Assembly (NCBI GenBank): GCA_028687935.1 | Contig: JAQTZE010000001.1 | Location: 62,001-126,000, forward strand | Direction of reading: 5' to 3' | Origin: Sulfurimonas sp. | GTDB lineage: Bacteria > Campylobacterota > Campylobacteria > Campylobacterales > Sulfurimonadaceae | Length of the DNA stretch: 64,000 nucleotides | Shown: piece by piece, positions 47,047 to 56,372 of the stretch | How positions within the stretch are numbered: the stretch's first letter is position 1 | How the letters are laid out: every line of letters starts with the position of its first letter | The notes under the pieces: generated by a model | Database searches by the model: none | What the model saw: the letters and a program-made list of their open reading frames with translations, nothing else | What the model was told of the DNA's origin: nothing | Made by a program: the position numbers and the translations under genes

Positions 47047-47967
47047 TTATTTTATGTTAGCCTCAAGCTGGAGAGCACTTTTGACTGCGTTTATATAGCT
47101 GAGTGTTTTGGCTTCACCTTTGTAGGCGATATCAAACGCAGTGCCGTGATCAACAGATGTACGGATGATAGGAAGATTGAGTGAAATATTGACACTCTCA
47201 TCAAAATGGAGAGCTTTGAGTGGTGCGAGCCCTTGATCGTGATACATAGCTACATAATAGTTGTAGTTTTTTCTAAAGTACGGAGTAAACGCAACGTCAG
47301 GGACAACAGGACCAACAAACTGCTCAAAACCGATTTTATTGTTTGCACTTTTGATTGCTTTGGTGATGATAAGCTCTTCATGTCCCAAAACGCCATTATC
47401 GCCAGCATGAGGATTGAGACCCAAAACGGCAATAGGTTCTTTTTTTATAGAGTTATGCAAATCCAGAAAAAACTGCTTGAGTTTTTTATACTTGATAGAT
47501 GCGGCGACTTCTTTGAGGGGGATATGTTCTGTAAAAAGAGCCACAAACATCTCGGGACATCCAAGCATCATGATAGCTTCTTTGTCGAAGTGTTTACGCA
47601 AGAGATCTGTATGACCTTTATAAGATAAGCCCGCAAGCATCCATGCTTCTTTGTGGATTGGCATAGTGACAAGTGCATCGGCTTCTTTTGTTTCACAGAG
47701 TTTTATGGCGTGCATAAAAGAGTCGTAGGCATATCTTCCTGAGGCTGCGTTTACAACTCCAGGCATGATATCAAAGCTCTCACCAACTTCTGAGAGTTCA
47801 AAATCTTTAGGCACAGTTACATTTAAAAGTTTCGCACCTTGGGAGAGAAGGGCTGCGTTTATGCAGTAAATCGGCTTACAAAGTTTAGAAACTTCTTCAT
47901 GTGCCCTGAGTGCTATCTCAAGACCTACACCGCTTAGGTCACCGATACTGATGGCTACTTTTTTCAT
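47047..47967 (-). CDS. pdxA: 4-hydroxythreonine-4-phosphate dehydrogenase
   Basis: Oxidises 4-phosphohydroxythreonine in the DXP-dependent pyridoxal phosphate pathway. It has 306 aa. Motifs include the N-terminal ISIGDLSGVGLEIALRA, the metal-site regions YKGHTDLLRK, LNPHAGDNG and YHDQGLAPLKAL, and TSVDHGTAFDIA. Its first 4 bases overlap the end of pdxJ, which supplies the partner enzyme. Confidence 0.96.
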   Translation of the reverse strand: MKKVAISIGDLSGVGLEIALRAHEEVSKLCKPIYCINAALLSQGAKLLNVTVPKDFELSEVGESFDIMPGVVNAASGRYAYDSFMHAIKLCETKEADALVTMPIHKEAWMLAGLSYKGHTDLLRKHFDKEAIMMLGCPEMFVALFTEHIPLKEVAASIKYKKLKQFFLDLHNSIKKEPIAVLGLNPHAGDNGVLGHEELIITKAIKSANNKIGFEQFVGPVVPDVAFTPYFRKNYNYYVAMYHDQGLAPLKALHFDESVNISLNLPIIRTSVDHGTAFDIAYKGEAKTLSYINAVKSALQLEANIK

Positions 47968-48755
47968 CGCGTTGTGAGTCGCTTCATCTCTTTGACCGCA
48001 TCTGCTAGACCGCTAAAGACACTGCGGGCGATGATACTTTGCCCGATATTGAGTTCACAGATCTCATTAATCTGCATCATCTCATGGACGTTGTGGTAGT
48101 TGAGACCATGTCCTGCTGCGACTTCAAGTCCTATTTTATCTGCATGAATTGCTGCGTTTTTGATATCCTCAAGAGCCTTTTCTAGTCGTTCTGAGAGCTC
48201 GTAACGTGGTAACTCAAGCTCTTTTACAGAATGGTTTGAATAAGGCAGAGCAGAGTGGAGCATCGCAAAAAGATTGGCAAAGCTTCCTGTGTGCAGTTCT
48301 ACCATCTCAGCGCCGAGTTCGCGAGACATATCCATCGCTTCTATTGTTGGATCGACAAATAAGGAGACGGGGATAAGTGAGTCGTGAAGCTGCTCGATGG
48401 CATATTTAATCTGATCCTCATAGCCAAAAACATCCAGACCGCCTTCCGTCGTCACTTCCTCGCGTTTTTCAGGCACCAAAGTCGCACGATGAGGTCGCAA
48501 ATCACAGACGATATCTAAGATACTTTTGTTAATTGAACATTCAAGATTGACTGGAACGGGAGAACTTTGGATAATCTTGAGCGCATCAATATCCTGTATA
48601 TGACGTCTATCTTCACGTAGATGGATAGTTATCTGCTCAGCTCCATTTTGACAAGCCACATAGAGTGCCTGCATGATATCAGGATCATTGACGCGTCTGG
48701 CTTCTCTGAGCACCGCAACATGGTCTATATTTACACCGAGTCTCATCTTTTTCAC
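47964..48755 (-). CDS. pdxJ: Pyridoxine 5'-phosphate synthase
   Basis: Condenses the PdxA product with deoxyxylulose phosphate to give pyridoxine phosphate. It has 263 aa, a TIM barrel with the family opening LGVNIDHVAVLREAR, HLREDRRHI, ELHTGSFANL and the glycine loop VAAGHGLNYHNV. It overlaps both pdxA and the acyltransferase gene, forming a three-gene operon. Confidence 0.97.
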   Translation of the reverse strand: MKKMRLGVNIDHVAVLREARRVNDPDIMQALYVACQNGAEQITIHLREDRRHIQDIDALKIIQSSPVPVNLECSINKSILDIVCDLRPHRATLVPEKREEVTTEGGLDVFGYEDQIKYAIEQLHDSLIPVSLFVDPTIEAMDMSRELGAEMVELHTGSFANLFAMLHSALPYSNHSVKELELPRYELSERLEKALEDIKNAAIHADKIGLEVAAGHGLNYHNVHEMMQINEICELNIGQSIIARSVFSGLADAVKEMKRLTTR

Positions 48756-49456
48756 TATCTGTTTTCCTTTACTCTATTGAAGTGCTCTTTGTATCCGTTC
48801 TCAAGATTATGATGTTCTATCATATCACCGAAATGGACTTCTATTATTTTTGTCTCTTTATACGGTGCATCTTTGAAAATTGCTTCAAGTTTTTCATTGA
48901 TATAAACGGGTACGACGTCAAGATTATTTGCTTTTGCTATTTTTGCCGCCCCATTTTGGAACTCTTTGATCCCTTCATCTTTGTGGCGTTCACCCTCTGG
49001 AAAGATATAGACATTGAGGTTATCTACGCGAGAGAGAGTAGATTTGAGAAGTTTGAAAAAGCTCAAAAGTCCTCTGCTGTGGTCAAGATCAACACTCATA
49101 CAGCCGCTGTATTTGAAAAATTTTCCATAAAACGCATCGAAGAGCTCTTTTTTTGCTATCCAAACACCACTTTTGTTGTGCTTGGAAAAGATATGTTCCA
49201 TGACGATGATATCAAGTAAAGAGCGGTGGTTGATAGCGTAGAGTATTTTGTCCTGCGTTGGGACATTTCCTACGACTTTAACCTCGACATTTAGAAATTC
49301 CAAGACTCTATTTGAGTAAGCTTGACGGTCAAGAGAGAGTTGTGTGTAAGCAGGTTTTTGCGATATAAACGGATGAAAATATGTTTTTTTAAAAACGTGT
49401 ATATATTTATAACCGAGTTCGATCATAAATATATATTTGCCTAGATTTTTTAGCAT
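48755..49456 (-). CDS. plsC: 1-acyl-glycerol-3-phosphate acyltransferase (PlsC-like)
   Basis: 233 aa. Acyltransferase motif I is NHRSLLD (H-X4-D, about residue 80) and motif III is FPEGERHKD. It makes phosphatidic acid for membrane lipids. The start is ATG 49456 with AAGGG upstream and a TATAAT box 28 bases before it. It is the first gene of the plsC-pdxJ-pdxA operon. Confidence 0.85.
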   Translation of the reverse strand: MLKNLGKYIFMIELGYKYIHVFKKTYFHPFISQKPAYTQLSLDRQAYSNRVLEFLNVEVKVVGNVPTQDKILYAINHRSLLDIIVMEHIFSKHNKSGVWIAKKELFDAFYGKFFKYSGCMSVDLDHSRGLLSFFKLLKSTLSRVDNLNVYIFPEGERHKDEGIKEFQNGAAKIAKANNLDVVPVYINEKLEAIFKDAPYKETKIIEVHFGDMIEHHNLENGYKEHFNRVKENR

Positions 49457-49483
49457 GAAACACCCTTATTAAGTTAATGAGTG

Positions 49484-49489
49484 ATTATA
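49484..49489 (-). promoter_or_regulatory. Candidate -10 box for the plsC-pdxJ-pdxA operon
   Basis: TATAAT on the minus strand, 28 bases before the plsC start; no clear -35 box. Confidence 0.4.
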
Positions 49490-49519
49490 GCTAAAATAGT
49501 TCAACTCCATAGAAATGAA

Positions 49520-49633
49520 CTACTTTGGTTGTGAACTTCTGTATCTTGGATCTTGGTAATCATTTTTCTCACAAGCTGTAAAGAATGTGAGTATTCCAAG
49601 GCCTAGTATTATTGCTAAAAAAAGTGACTTCAT
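49520..49633 (-). CDS. 37-aa predicted lipoprotein
   Basis: Reads MKSLFLAIILGLG, then ILTFFTACEKNDYQDPR, ending SSQPK and TAG. A short signal peptide precedes a lipobox FTAC with cysteine at residue 21, leaving a mature peptide of only 17 residues. AGGAG lies 6 bases before the ATG. It starts 8 bases after the stop of the DUF255 gene on the same strand, so the two are co-transcribed. Function unknown; similar tiny lipoproteins exist (entericidin class) but no sequence match is claimed. The clean ribosome site, start and lipobox make it a credible gene. Confidence 0.7.
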   Translation of the reverse strand: MKSLFLAIILGLGILTFFTACEKNDYQDPRYRSSQPK

Positions 49634-49641
49634 TGTTTCTC

Positions 49642-51576
49642 CTAGAGTGATTTATTAATGAGTTCGTTAATTGTACTCAAATCTTTTGTATTTGCAAAAC
49701 AGCTTTTCTCTCCACAAATCATAAAACCTTCATCCTCAGAATGTTTGTAGAGGAGAAAAGGATAAGAGAGAGTTACTAGTCTAGAGAGATTTTGCGTGAT
49801 ATTTTCTGTTTTTGACTTGATGACACGATCGCCTTTGAGATAACGCAACATCTGGATGAGCATATGTGGTGAATAGATGGGTTTGCGTGCGAAATCATAC
49901 GAGTTGTACTCCATCGTTTTAAAAGCGAAGTGAGAATATTTCTCATCTTCTAAAAGTGTGCCAAGAGAGAAGAGAACATCTACGATGATACTCACCGAAC
50001 TTGTATAGGTAAAGTCGTGTATCTCTGCTTTTGTCACAAATTCCCCATGACTGAAGTTCCACTCGCCTTTGTTATAAAACTCTTCAAGTGCTTTGTTGGC
50101 AAAGCGTTGTGCGTGGATGAGATAGATCTCATCTTGCGTTGCGTTAAACGCAGCTATAAGCGCTTTTGCCAAAAACGCATAATCTTCTAAAAACGCAGTC
50201 ACTTTTGGCTTTTTATGGATGAGTGTTGTGTGATAGAGTCTGCCATCAATATACATAGTCTCAAGGAGTGCATCGAGATTTTTAATAGCTCTTTGCATAT
50301 ATTTTGACTCAAGCTGACCAAGTGTGAAGAGTGCGTTTATCATCATACTTGACCATGAAGTCTGGATTTTTTTGTCGCAGAAAGGATACTCTCGCGTTTT
50401 TCGCAAACCTTGGAGTAGAATTTTCACCTCTTCAAAATATGCAGGACGATTTTCGCTCTCAAATCGGATGATATTTTTGCCTTCAAAGTTTCCATGATGC
50501 GTGACGTTCATCTCTTGAAGCATCGCTTCGATATTTTTATAGCCGTTTTCTTGTAAAACGCGGTAGAGTTCCTCGTAGCTATAAACAAAGTAAGTTCCCT
50601 CTTCGCCTTCGCTGTCGGCATCGCTTGCAGAGTACATCAAATCGTCTTCGCTCATAAAGTTGTACCAAAAATCAGCCACTTCTTTGGCGATACGAAGGTA
50701 TGACTCATCCTTGTAAGTAAGGTACGCGTTTGTGTACGTATCACAAAGCAGAGCATTATCATAAAGCATCTTTTCAAAGTGTGGCACGAGAAACATATCA
50801 TCCACACTGTAACGGCAAAAACCACCATCTACAAGGTCGTACATGCCGCCTTTTATCATGGAACTCAGTGTATGCGTGAACATCGCTTTTGCAGATGCAT
50901 CATCATTGAGTTTATCAACGATAAGCAGTGCGTTGAGTGTTGAAGCATGCGGAAACTTCGGTGCCACAGAAAAGCCACCATGTTGCGTTTGATAGTTTCC
51001 TTTAGCTTGAAGCATGAAGTTTTTTGTGATATCTTCTTTGAGTATCGTTGCCTCTTTTGGCTGCGTTTTCTTGTTCAAAAAACTCTCTACTTCGTTTGCG
51101 TTTTGAAAGAGTTTCGGATCACCCTCAGCGACTTTTTCAGCGATGAGTTTTGTAAGCTCGATAAAGCCCATTCCCTGCACACTTCCTGGAGTAGACTCTG
51201 GGGCTATATACGTCCCTGCAAAAAATGGTTTGTTTTGTGGTGTACAGAAAATAGAAGTCGGCCAACCGCCTGCACGACGGTTGAGTAGCTGATGTACTTC
51301 TTGATAATGTTTGTCGATGTCAGGACGCTCTTCACGATCTACTTTGATACAGACAAAGCCTGCGTTTAGGATATCTGCACAGGTTTGATTTTCAAAAACT
51401 TTTTCCTCCATCACGTGACACCAGTGGCATGAACTGTAACCGATACTTATAAATATAGCTTTGTTCTGGGCTTCTGCTTTTGCAAATGCTTCGTCACACC
51501 AAGGATACCAATCGACTGGATTGTCTTTGTGTTGTTGTAAATATGGAGAGTCTTCTAGGGAAAGTCGGTTTGACAT
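49642..51576 (-). CDS. DUF255 thioredoxin-fold/six-hairpin protein, cytoplasmic form
   Basis: 644 aa. The sequence opens [21 protein letters not shown] without a signal peptide, then carries the thioredoxin-like domain with [16 protein letters not shown] (about residues 48-63), [11 protein letters not shown] and [11 protein letters not shown], and a long helical barrel region. It is a paralogue of the exported copy at 28058-30034. The YyaL/SPATA20 family is widespread but its reaction is not known. A small lipoprotein gene follows 8 bases later. Confidence 0.87.
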   Translation of the reverse strand: MSNRLSLEDSPYLQQHKDNPVDWYPWCDEAFAKAEAQNKAIFISIGYSSCHWCHVMEEKVFENQTCADILNAGFVCIKVDREERPDIDKHYQEVHQLLNRRAGGWPTSIFCTPQNKPFFAGTYIAPESTPGSVQGMGFIELTKLIAEKVAEGDPKLFQNANEVESFLNKKTQPKEATILKEDITKNFMLQAKGNYQTQHGGFSVAPKFPHASTLNALLIVDKLNDDASAKAMFTHTLSSMIKGGMYDLVDGGFCRYSVDDMFLVPHFEKMLYDNALLCDTYTNAYLTYKDESYLRIAKEVADFWYNFMSEDDLMYSASDADSEGEEGTYFVYSYEELYRVLQENGYKNIEAMLQEMNVTHHGNFEGKNIIRFESENRPAYFEEVKILLQGLRKTREYPFCDKKIQTSWSSMMINALFTLGQLESKYMQRAIKNLDALLETMYIDGRLYHTTLIHKKPKVTAFLEDYAFLAKALIAAFNATQDEIYLIHAQRFANKALEEFYNKGEWNFSHGEFVTKAEIHDFTYTSSVSIIVDVLFSLGTLLEDEKYSHFAFKTMEYNSYDFARKPIYSPHMLIQMLRYLKGDRVIKSKTENITQNLSRLVTLSYPFLLYKHSEDEGFMICGEKSCFANTKDLSTINELINKSL

Positions 51577-51676
51577 AATACTTCTCTGATTTGGATTTAT
51601 TGGGTGTAGGGTAGGAAATTTTTACTAATGAAGCGCTTAAAGTAAAAAGTAGATTCAATTATGGCATAATTAATTT

Positions 51677-54600
51677 ATGCATAAAAATAACATATTTATA
51701 AACCTGTTTTTCTTACTCTTTTTCTTTAGCACTGTGCTTGCAGCAGATAAAAAAGTCACTTTACAACTCAGTTGGTTGCACCAGTTTCAATTTGCTGGTT
51801 TTTATATGGCCAAGGAAAAAGGCTTTTATAATGATGCTGGTTTAGAAGTAGAAATAAAAGAGTTTACCTATGATCTCAATAAAGCGACTCACTTTAAAGA
51901 AAAGAGAGCTGACTTTGCTATTGGAAGACCATCTTTACTTATTGATAAAGCTCATGGAGAAGATATCGTCGCACTTGGGGCAATATATCAAGAATCTCCT
52001 CTTATGGTCTTAGTCACCAAAGAGAGTGGCATCCAAAACCTGAGTGATTTAAAAAACAGAAGATTGATGATTACTGATGATGCAAGAGATACAGCTGCAA
52101 TTACCGCTATGTTGCACGCAAATGGCCTCAATCTCAGCGATATAAAAATACAAGCACACAGTTTTAATGTTAATGATTTAATTGAGAATAAAACTGATGC
52201 TATGGCATCATATATATCTAATGAACCACTAGCCTTAGGAAATCAAAATATAGAGTATAAAATATTTCATCCAAAAGATTATGGTTTTGATTTTTATGGA
52301 GATATACTCTACACATCATCACAATATATAAAAAACAACCCAAAATTAGTCAAAGATTTTTTTGAGGCTTCAATGAAAGGGTGGGAGTATGCCGCTGCTA
52401 ATACAAACGAAACTGTTGAAGTAATTTTTAATAAATATAACACGCAAAATAAAACGAAAAGTGATTTGTTAAAAGAAGCAAATGTGTTAAAAGAATTTTT
52501 ATATGATGCTACTGATAACAAAATTGGATGTTTAGATAAAAATAAATTACAAAAGATTGTAGATGTCTATAAAGTCTTAGGCTTTATACACCATGATATT
52601 GATTTAGATGCGTTTATCTACAAAAATAACCCTCATAAAACCTATGTTTTTGAGCTCTCAAAATTTGAAATAATCTCTCTCATTCTTGTAGGTATATCTC
52701 TCCTTGCGTTTTTGATTATATTGTTTGTTTTTTATTCTATAAAATCAAGATTGCTAGTCTCAAATTCTCAATTATTGCAAGAGGTGAAAAATGCCAAACA
52801 AGAACTTCAAGGAAGCTATGAGGAGCTTCGTAAATTAACTGAGCGATATAAGTCACTTTTTCATTCTAATATGGCAATAGAGTTGATTATAGATCCGCTC
52901 ACGCAAAAGATAATTGATTCCAACAAAAGTGCTGAACGCTTTTATGGCTATGATCGTGATACATTACATGCCATGAAGATAAGCGATATCAACATCTTGA
53001 CTCCACAAGAGATTCAATCTGAAATACAACTGGCAAAAGAGCAAAAAAGAGAAGTATTCCATTTTAAACATAAGCTTCATGATGGCACGATTAAAGATGT
53101 AGAAGTCTACTCTGGTCCAATTGAGCTAGAAGGTAAAATGTATCTCTATTCAATTATTTTTGATATTACACAAAAAATAGAGCTTGAAAAAACACAAAAC
53201 ATCCTTCAAGAACGCCTCTCTTATGCTATGCAAGGGAGTAATGATGGTCTTTGGGATTGGAATGTTCAAAGCAATGAAGTCTTTTTGTCTGTACGATGGA
53301 AAGAGATGCTGGGCTATGCTGATGATGAACTTGAGGATGATTTAAGCACAATGAAAATGCTAATGCATCCAGATGATATCAACCTCATTGTAGGAGAATT
53401 GGAGCGCTTTTTTGCATCACAAGATTCTAAAGACCGCTTTAGTATGAATTTTCGTATGTGTCACAAATATGGACATTATGTTCCAATTCTCTCTCGAGCT
53501 GAAAAAGTTTTTAATGATAAGAATGAAGTTGTGCGTCTTGTCGGTACTCATGTTGATATAACAGAGATAAAAGTTTTAGAAGAAGAGCTTGAAAAAAGTT
53601 ATGAGATGCTTTATAAGTTAACCCAAAACATACCTGGAGTTATTTATCAATATAGACTTTATCCAGATGGAAGAGCTACATTTCCTTATGTAAGTAAGGG
53701 TATCCAAAACATATATGAGGTATCTCCTGAAGATGTGCTTTATAGTGCACAACCTGTATTTGGTAATATACATCAAGATGATTTAGCAATGATTCAAGCT
53801 TCTATTGAAGATTCAGCAAAAACTATGAAAGATTGGCACATGCAATATAGGGTAAATCTACCAAAAAAAGGTGTGCGTTGGCTTGAAGGACACTCAAAAC
53901 CAGAAAAACTTGATGATGGAAGTACTCTATGGCATGGATTTATTAGTGATATTACAGAGAGAATATATGCTCAAGAGGAGCTCAGAGAACAAAAAGATAT
54001 CTTATACCATCAAGCACATCATGATTCATTAACAGGGCTTCCAAATAGAATTCTCTTCAACGATAGGCTAGAAAAAGCGATAGAAACTGCAAAACGCAAT
54101 AAAAAAATTATTGCATTGTTGTTTATAGACTTAGACCACTTTAAAGAGATAAATGATTCTTTGGGTCATAACTTTGGTGATGAGATTTTAAAAATAGTCA
54201 GTCATAGACTACTCGAAGTTACAAGAGATGAAGACAGTATTGCAAGATTGGGAGGAGATGAATTTACTATAATTTTAGAAAAATTATCTCATGCTCAAGA
54301 TGCATCTCTTATTGCGAATAAAATAATAAGTGCTTTATCTCAAGCAATTATTATCAATGATAATACTCTCTATGTATCATGCAGTATTGGAATAAGTATC
54401 TATCCTGATGATGGAATAGTAGCTGATGACCTTCTCAAGTTCGCTGACTCTGCTATGTATAAAGCAAAAGATGAAGGCAGAAACAATTTCCAATACTATA
54501 ACGCTACGATGACAGAGCTTGCGTTTGAGAGAGTAGTCATGGAAGCAAGTTTGAGAGAAGCGATAAAAAAAGAAGAATTTGTAGTCTATTATCAACCACA

Positions 54601-55324
54601 AGTCAATGGAGTAACAGATAAGCTCATCGGTATGGAAGCATTAGTAAGATGGCAGCATCCTACTATAGGACTCGTATCGCCCGCTAAATTTATTCCGCTG
54701 GCAGAATCAACTGGGCTTATAGTTGTATTGGATAGATTTGTCATGAAAACAGCTATGACGCAACTTTCACAGTGGTATAAAGCTGGACTGAATCCTGGCA
54801 AACTTGCTATGAATCTTGCAGTAAAACAACTCAAACAAGAAGACTTTATCACAACACTACACAACTTAATCGAAGAAACAGGGTGCAAGCCAGAGTGGCT
54901 TGAGCTTGAGGTGACGGAAAGTCAAATCATGACCAATCCTGAAGAAGCTATCAAAACACTTCAAAAAATTAGTGATATTGGAATAGAATTAGCAGTTGAT
55001 GATTTTGGAACAGGATACTCATCTTTAGCATATTTAAAGAGATTACCAATCAATAAACTCAAAATAGACCAAACATTTGTAAGAGATTTACCTGAGGATG
55101 AGGAAGATGCCGGGATAACTAAAGCTGTTATTGCATTGGCACATAGTTTAAATCTCAAAGTAATTGCTGAGGGTGTTGAGACAAAAGAACAAAGAGATTT
55201 TTTAGTTAAAAATGGATGTGAGAAGATTCAAGGCTACTTCTATTCTAAACCTATACCTGCTGATGCATTGGAAGTGTTACTCAAAGATACAAAAGTTATA
55301 CAAGCTAAGGAAAGTTCCCTATGA
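51677..55324 (+). CDS. Sensor diguanylate cyclase/phosphodiesterase with periplasmic NMT1-type binding domain
   Basis: 1215 aa. A signal peptide is followed by an NMT1/THI5-like solute-binding domain (about 23-320, opening VTLQLSWLHQFQFAGFYMAK), one TM segment (about 328-352), a short coiled coil, three PAS domains (about 388-505, 508-630, 640-775), GGDEF (about 779-940) and EAL (about 955-1200). The GGDEF site is intact (RLGGDEFTI) and preceded by an RDED inhibitory I-site; the EAL motif is GMEALVRW with DDFGTGYSS and LKIDQTFV. It would make or break cyclic di-GMP in response to a bound periplasmic ligand, perhaps a pyrimidine- or taurine-like molecule. The last residues (VIQAKESSL) appear to come from a deletion junction with the following pseudogene. 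Confidence 0.9.
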   Translation: MHKNNIFINLFFLLFFFSTVLAADKKVTLQLSWLHQFQFAGFYMAKEKGFYNDAGLEVEIKEFTYDLNKATHFKEKRADFAIGRPSLLIDKAHGEDIVALGAIYQESPLMVLVTKESGIQNLSDLKNRRLMITDDARDTAAITAMLHANGLNLSDIKIQAHSFNVNDLIENKTDAMASYISNEPLALGNQNIEYKIFHPKDYGFDFYGDILYTSSQYIKNNPKLVKDFFEASMKGWEYAAANTNETVEVIFNKYNTQNKTKSDLLKEANVLKEFLYDATDNKIGCLDKNKLQKIVDVYKVLGFIHHDIDLDAFIYKNNPHKTYVFELSKFEIISLILVGISLLAFLIILFVFYSIKSRLLVSNSQLLQEVKNAKQELQGSYEELRKLTERYKSLFHSNMAIELIIDPLTQKIIDSNKSAERFYGYDRDTLHAMKISDINILTPQEIQSEIQLAKEQKREVFHFKHKLHDGTIKDVEVYSGPIELEGKMYLYSIIFDITQKIELEKTQNILQERLSYAMQGSNDGLWDWNVQSNEVFLSVRWKEMLGYADDELEDDLSTMKMLMHPDDINLIVGELERFFASQDSKDRFSMNFRMCHKYGHYVPILSRAEKVFNDKNEVVRLVGTHVDITEIKVLEEELEKSYEMLYKLTQNIPGVIYQYRLYPDGRATFPYVSKGIQNIYEVSPEDVLYSAQPVFGNIHQDDLAMIQASIEDSAKTMKDWHMQYRVNLPKKGVRWLEGHSKPEKLDDGSTLWHGFISDITERIYAQEELREQKDILYHQAHHDSLTGLPNRILFNDRLEKAIETAKRNKKIIALLFIDLDHFKEINDSLGHNFGDEILKIVSHRLLEVTRDEDSIARLGGDEFTIILEKLSHAQDASLIANKIISALSQAIIINDNTLYVSCSIGISIYPDDGIVADDLLKFADSAMYKAKDEGRNNFQYYNATMTELAFERVVMEASLREAIKKEEFVVYYQPQVNGVTDKLIGMEALVRWQHPTIGLVSPAKFIPLAESTGLIVVLDRFVMKTAMTQLSQWYKAGLNPGKLAMNLAVKQLKQEDFITTLHNLIEETGCKPEWLELEVTESQIMTNPEEAIKTLQKISDIGIELAVDDFGTGYSSLAYLKRLPINKLKIDQTFVRDLPEDEEDAGITKAVIALAHSLNLKVIAEGVETKEQRDFLVKNGCEKIQGYFYSKPIPADALEVLLKDTKVIQAKESSL

Positions 55325-55665
55325 TTATAGACAAAGTGCAAAACGCAACTCTTTATCATTTTGGTGAGGCATGGACAAAGGCATTTGCATTTTTAGCTTC
55401 CTTGACTCCAGAGAGTGGGCTCTATGAGTCACATCGTGAGTATGTGGATATTCAGAGTGTTCTTGTCGGCGCTGAGCGCTTTGAATGTGAACTGACGGAG
55501 AGACTGGAAATAAATGATCCTAAAGATATACACCCAAGGATTTTTCTTAACACTCGTCAATCCTTACACAGTCATCTTTTGGTTTAGCATCGAAGTTTTT
55601 TACACTCTTTGAGACCTTGGAGGAGGCTGCGTTTATATCTTTGTTGGAACATCATTGATTAGGTA
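55321..55665 (+). pseudogene. Decayed duplicate of the YhcH-LysE-membrane-protein segment
   Basis: An 88-codon frame (55321-55587) matches the intact YhcH gene at 59833, but 26 codons are missing in frame after LTPES. After codon IND it jumps into LysE sequence (AAAGATATACACC at about 60627-60699), read out of frame as RIFLNTRQSLHSHLL. The tail 55600-55665 matches 60920-60985, the LysE end and the 3' end of the minus-strand membrane-protein gene. At least three deletions have occurred relative to 59833-60985. It is not a functional gene. Confidence 0.85.
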
Positions 55666-55674
55666 TTTATTGGA

Positions 55675-56295
55675 ATGAGTAAAACATCACTTGTAGCTAT
55701 TATAACACTGGTAATAATACTCATTGGAGTTGGGATAAAAGAGAATTCTAGTAAAGCAACAAATATTGTACTCAAGGAGAATAGTTTGATACTTGCGTTT
55801 GGAGATAGTCTTACACGTGGCTTTGGAACAGAGAGTGAATTTAGCTATCCCCAGCAGTTGCATAAAAAGACAGGTTTAGAAGTTATAAACTCTGGGGTGA
55901 ATGGAGAACTCTCATCCGAAGGCTTAGAAAGACTTCCTATGCTCTTGAAACATAAGCCAGACATAGTTATTCTTTGTCATGGCGGTAATGATATTTTAAA
56001 CAAGCTTCCATCGTTACAACTAAAAATAAATTTGCTAGCAATGATAAAAATGATTCAAGAGAGTGGGGCACAAGTGCTTTTAGTTGGAGTTCCAAATTTT
56101 GGTCTTTTTGGCTTTGATGTTCATGAAGTTTATGAAGAGCTAGCAGGTGAAACAGATATCTTGTTTGAAGATAAAATATTAACAAAGATTGAAAAAGATA
56201 ACTCTTTAAAAAGTGACTATGTACATCCAAACGCAAAAGGGTATGAGATGATGGCCGATGCTTTTATTGAGATTTTACAGATACAGAATAATTAG
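55675..56295 (+). CDS. SGNH-type esterase/lysophospholipase (TesA-like)
   Basis: 206 aa. An N-terminal hydrophobic segment (about 5-22) acts as signal or anchor. All SGNH blocks are present: block I LAFGDSLTRGFG (Ser about 44), Gly in INSGVNGELS, block III GGNDIL and block V DYVHPNAKG (Asp-His pair). It probably hydrolyses esters or thioesters in the periplasm. It lies in the 3-kb stretch between the two copies of the duplicated segment. Confidence 0.9.
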   Translation: MSKTSLVAIITLVIILIGVGIKENSSKATNIVLKENSLILAFGDSLTRGFGTESEFSYPQQLHKKTGLEVINSGVNGELSSEGLERLPMLLKHKPDIVILCHGGNDILNKLPSLQLKINLLAMIKMIQESGAQVLLVGVPNFGLFGFDVHEVYEELAGETDILFEDKILTKIEKDNSLKSDYVHPNAKGYEMMADAFIEILQIQNN

Positions 56296-56372
56296 ATTTT
56301 TTTTGATAAAAAACAGGGCGCATCTCCGTTATTGAAACGAAAATGCACTCAAGATGAGTAGGTTCAAAAGTA

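Noticed and set aside
51652..51676. Sigma-54-like TGGCATAA...ATGC before the large sensor gene
   Set aside because: Spacing between GG and GC is 14 rather than 10 bases, so it is not a valid -24/-12 promoter.
55321..55587. Functional short YhcH protein
   Set aside because: Internal deletion removes conserved residues and the end is read out of frame through LysE sequence.
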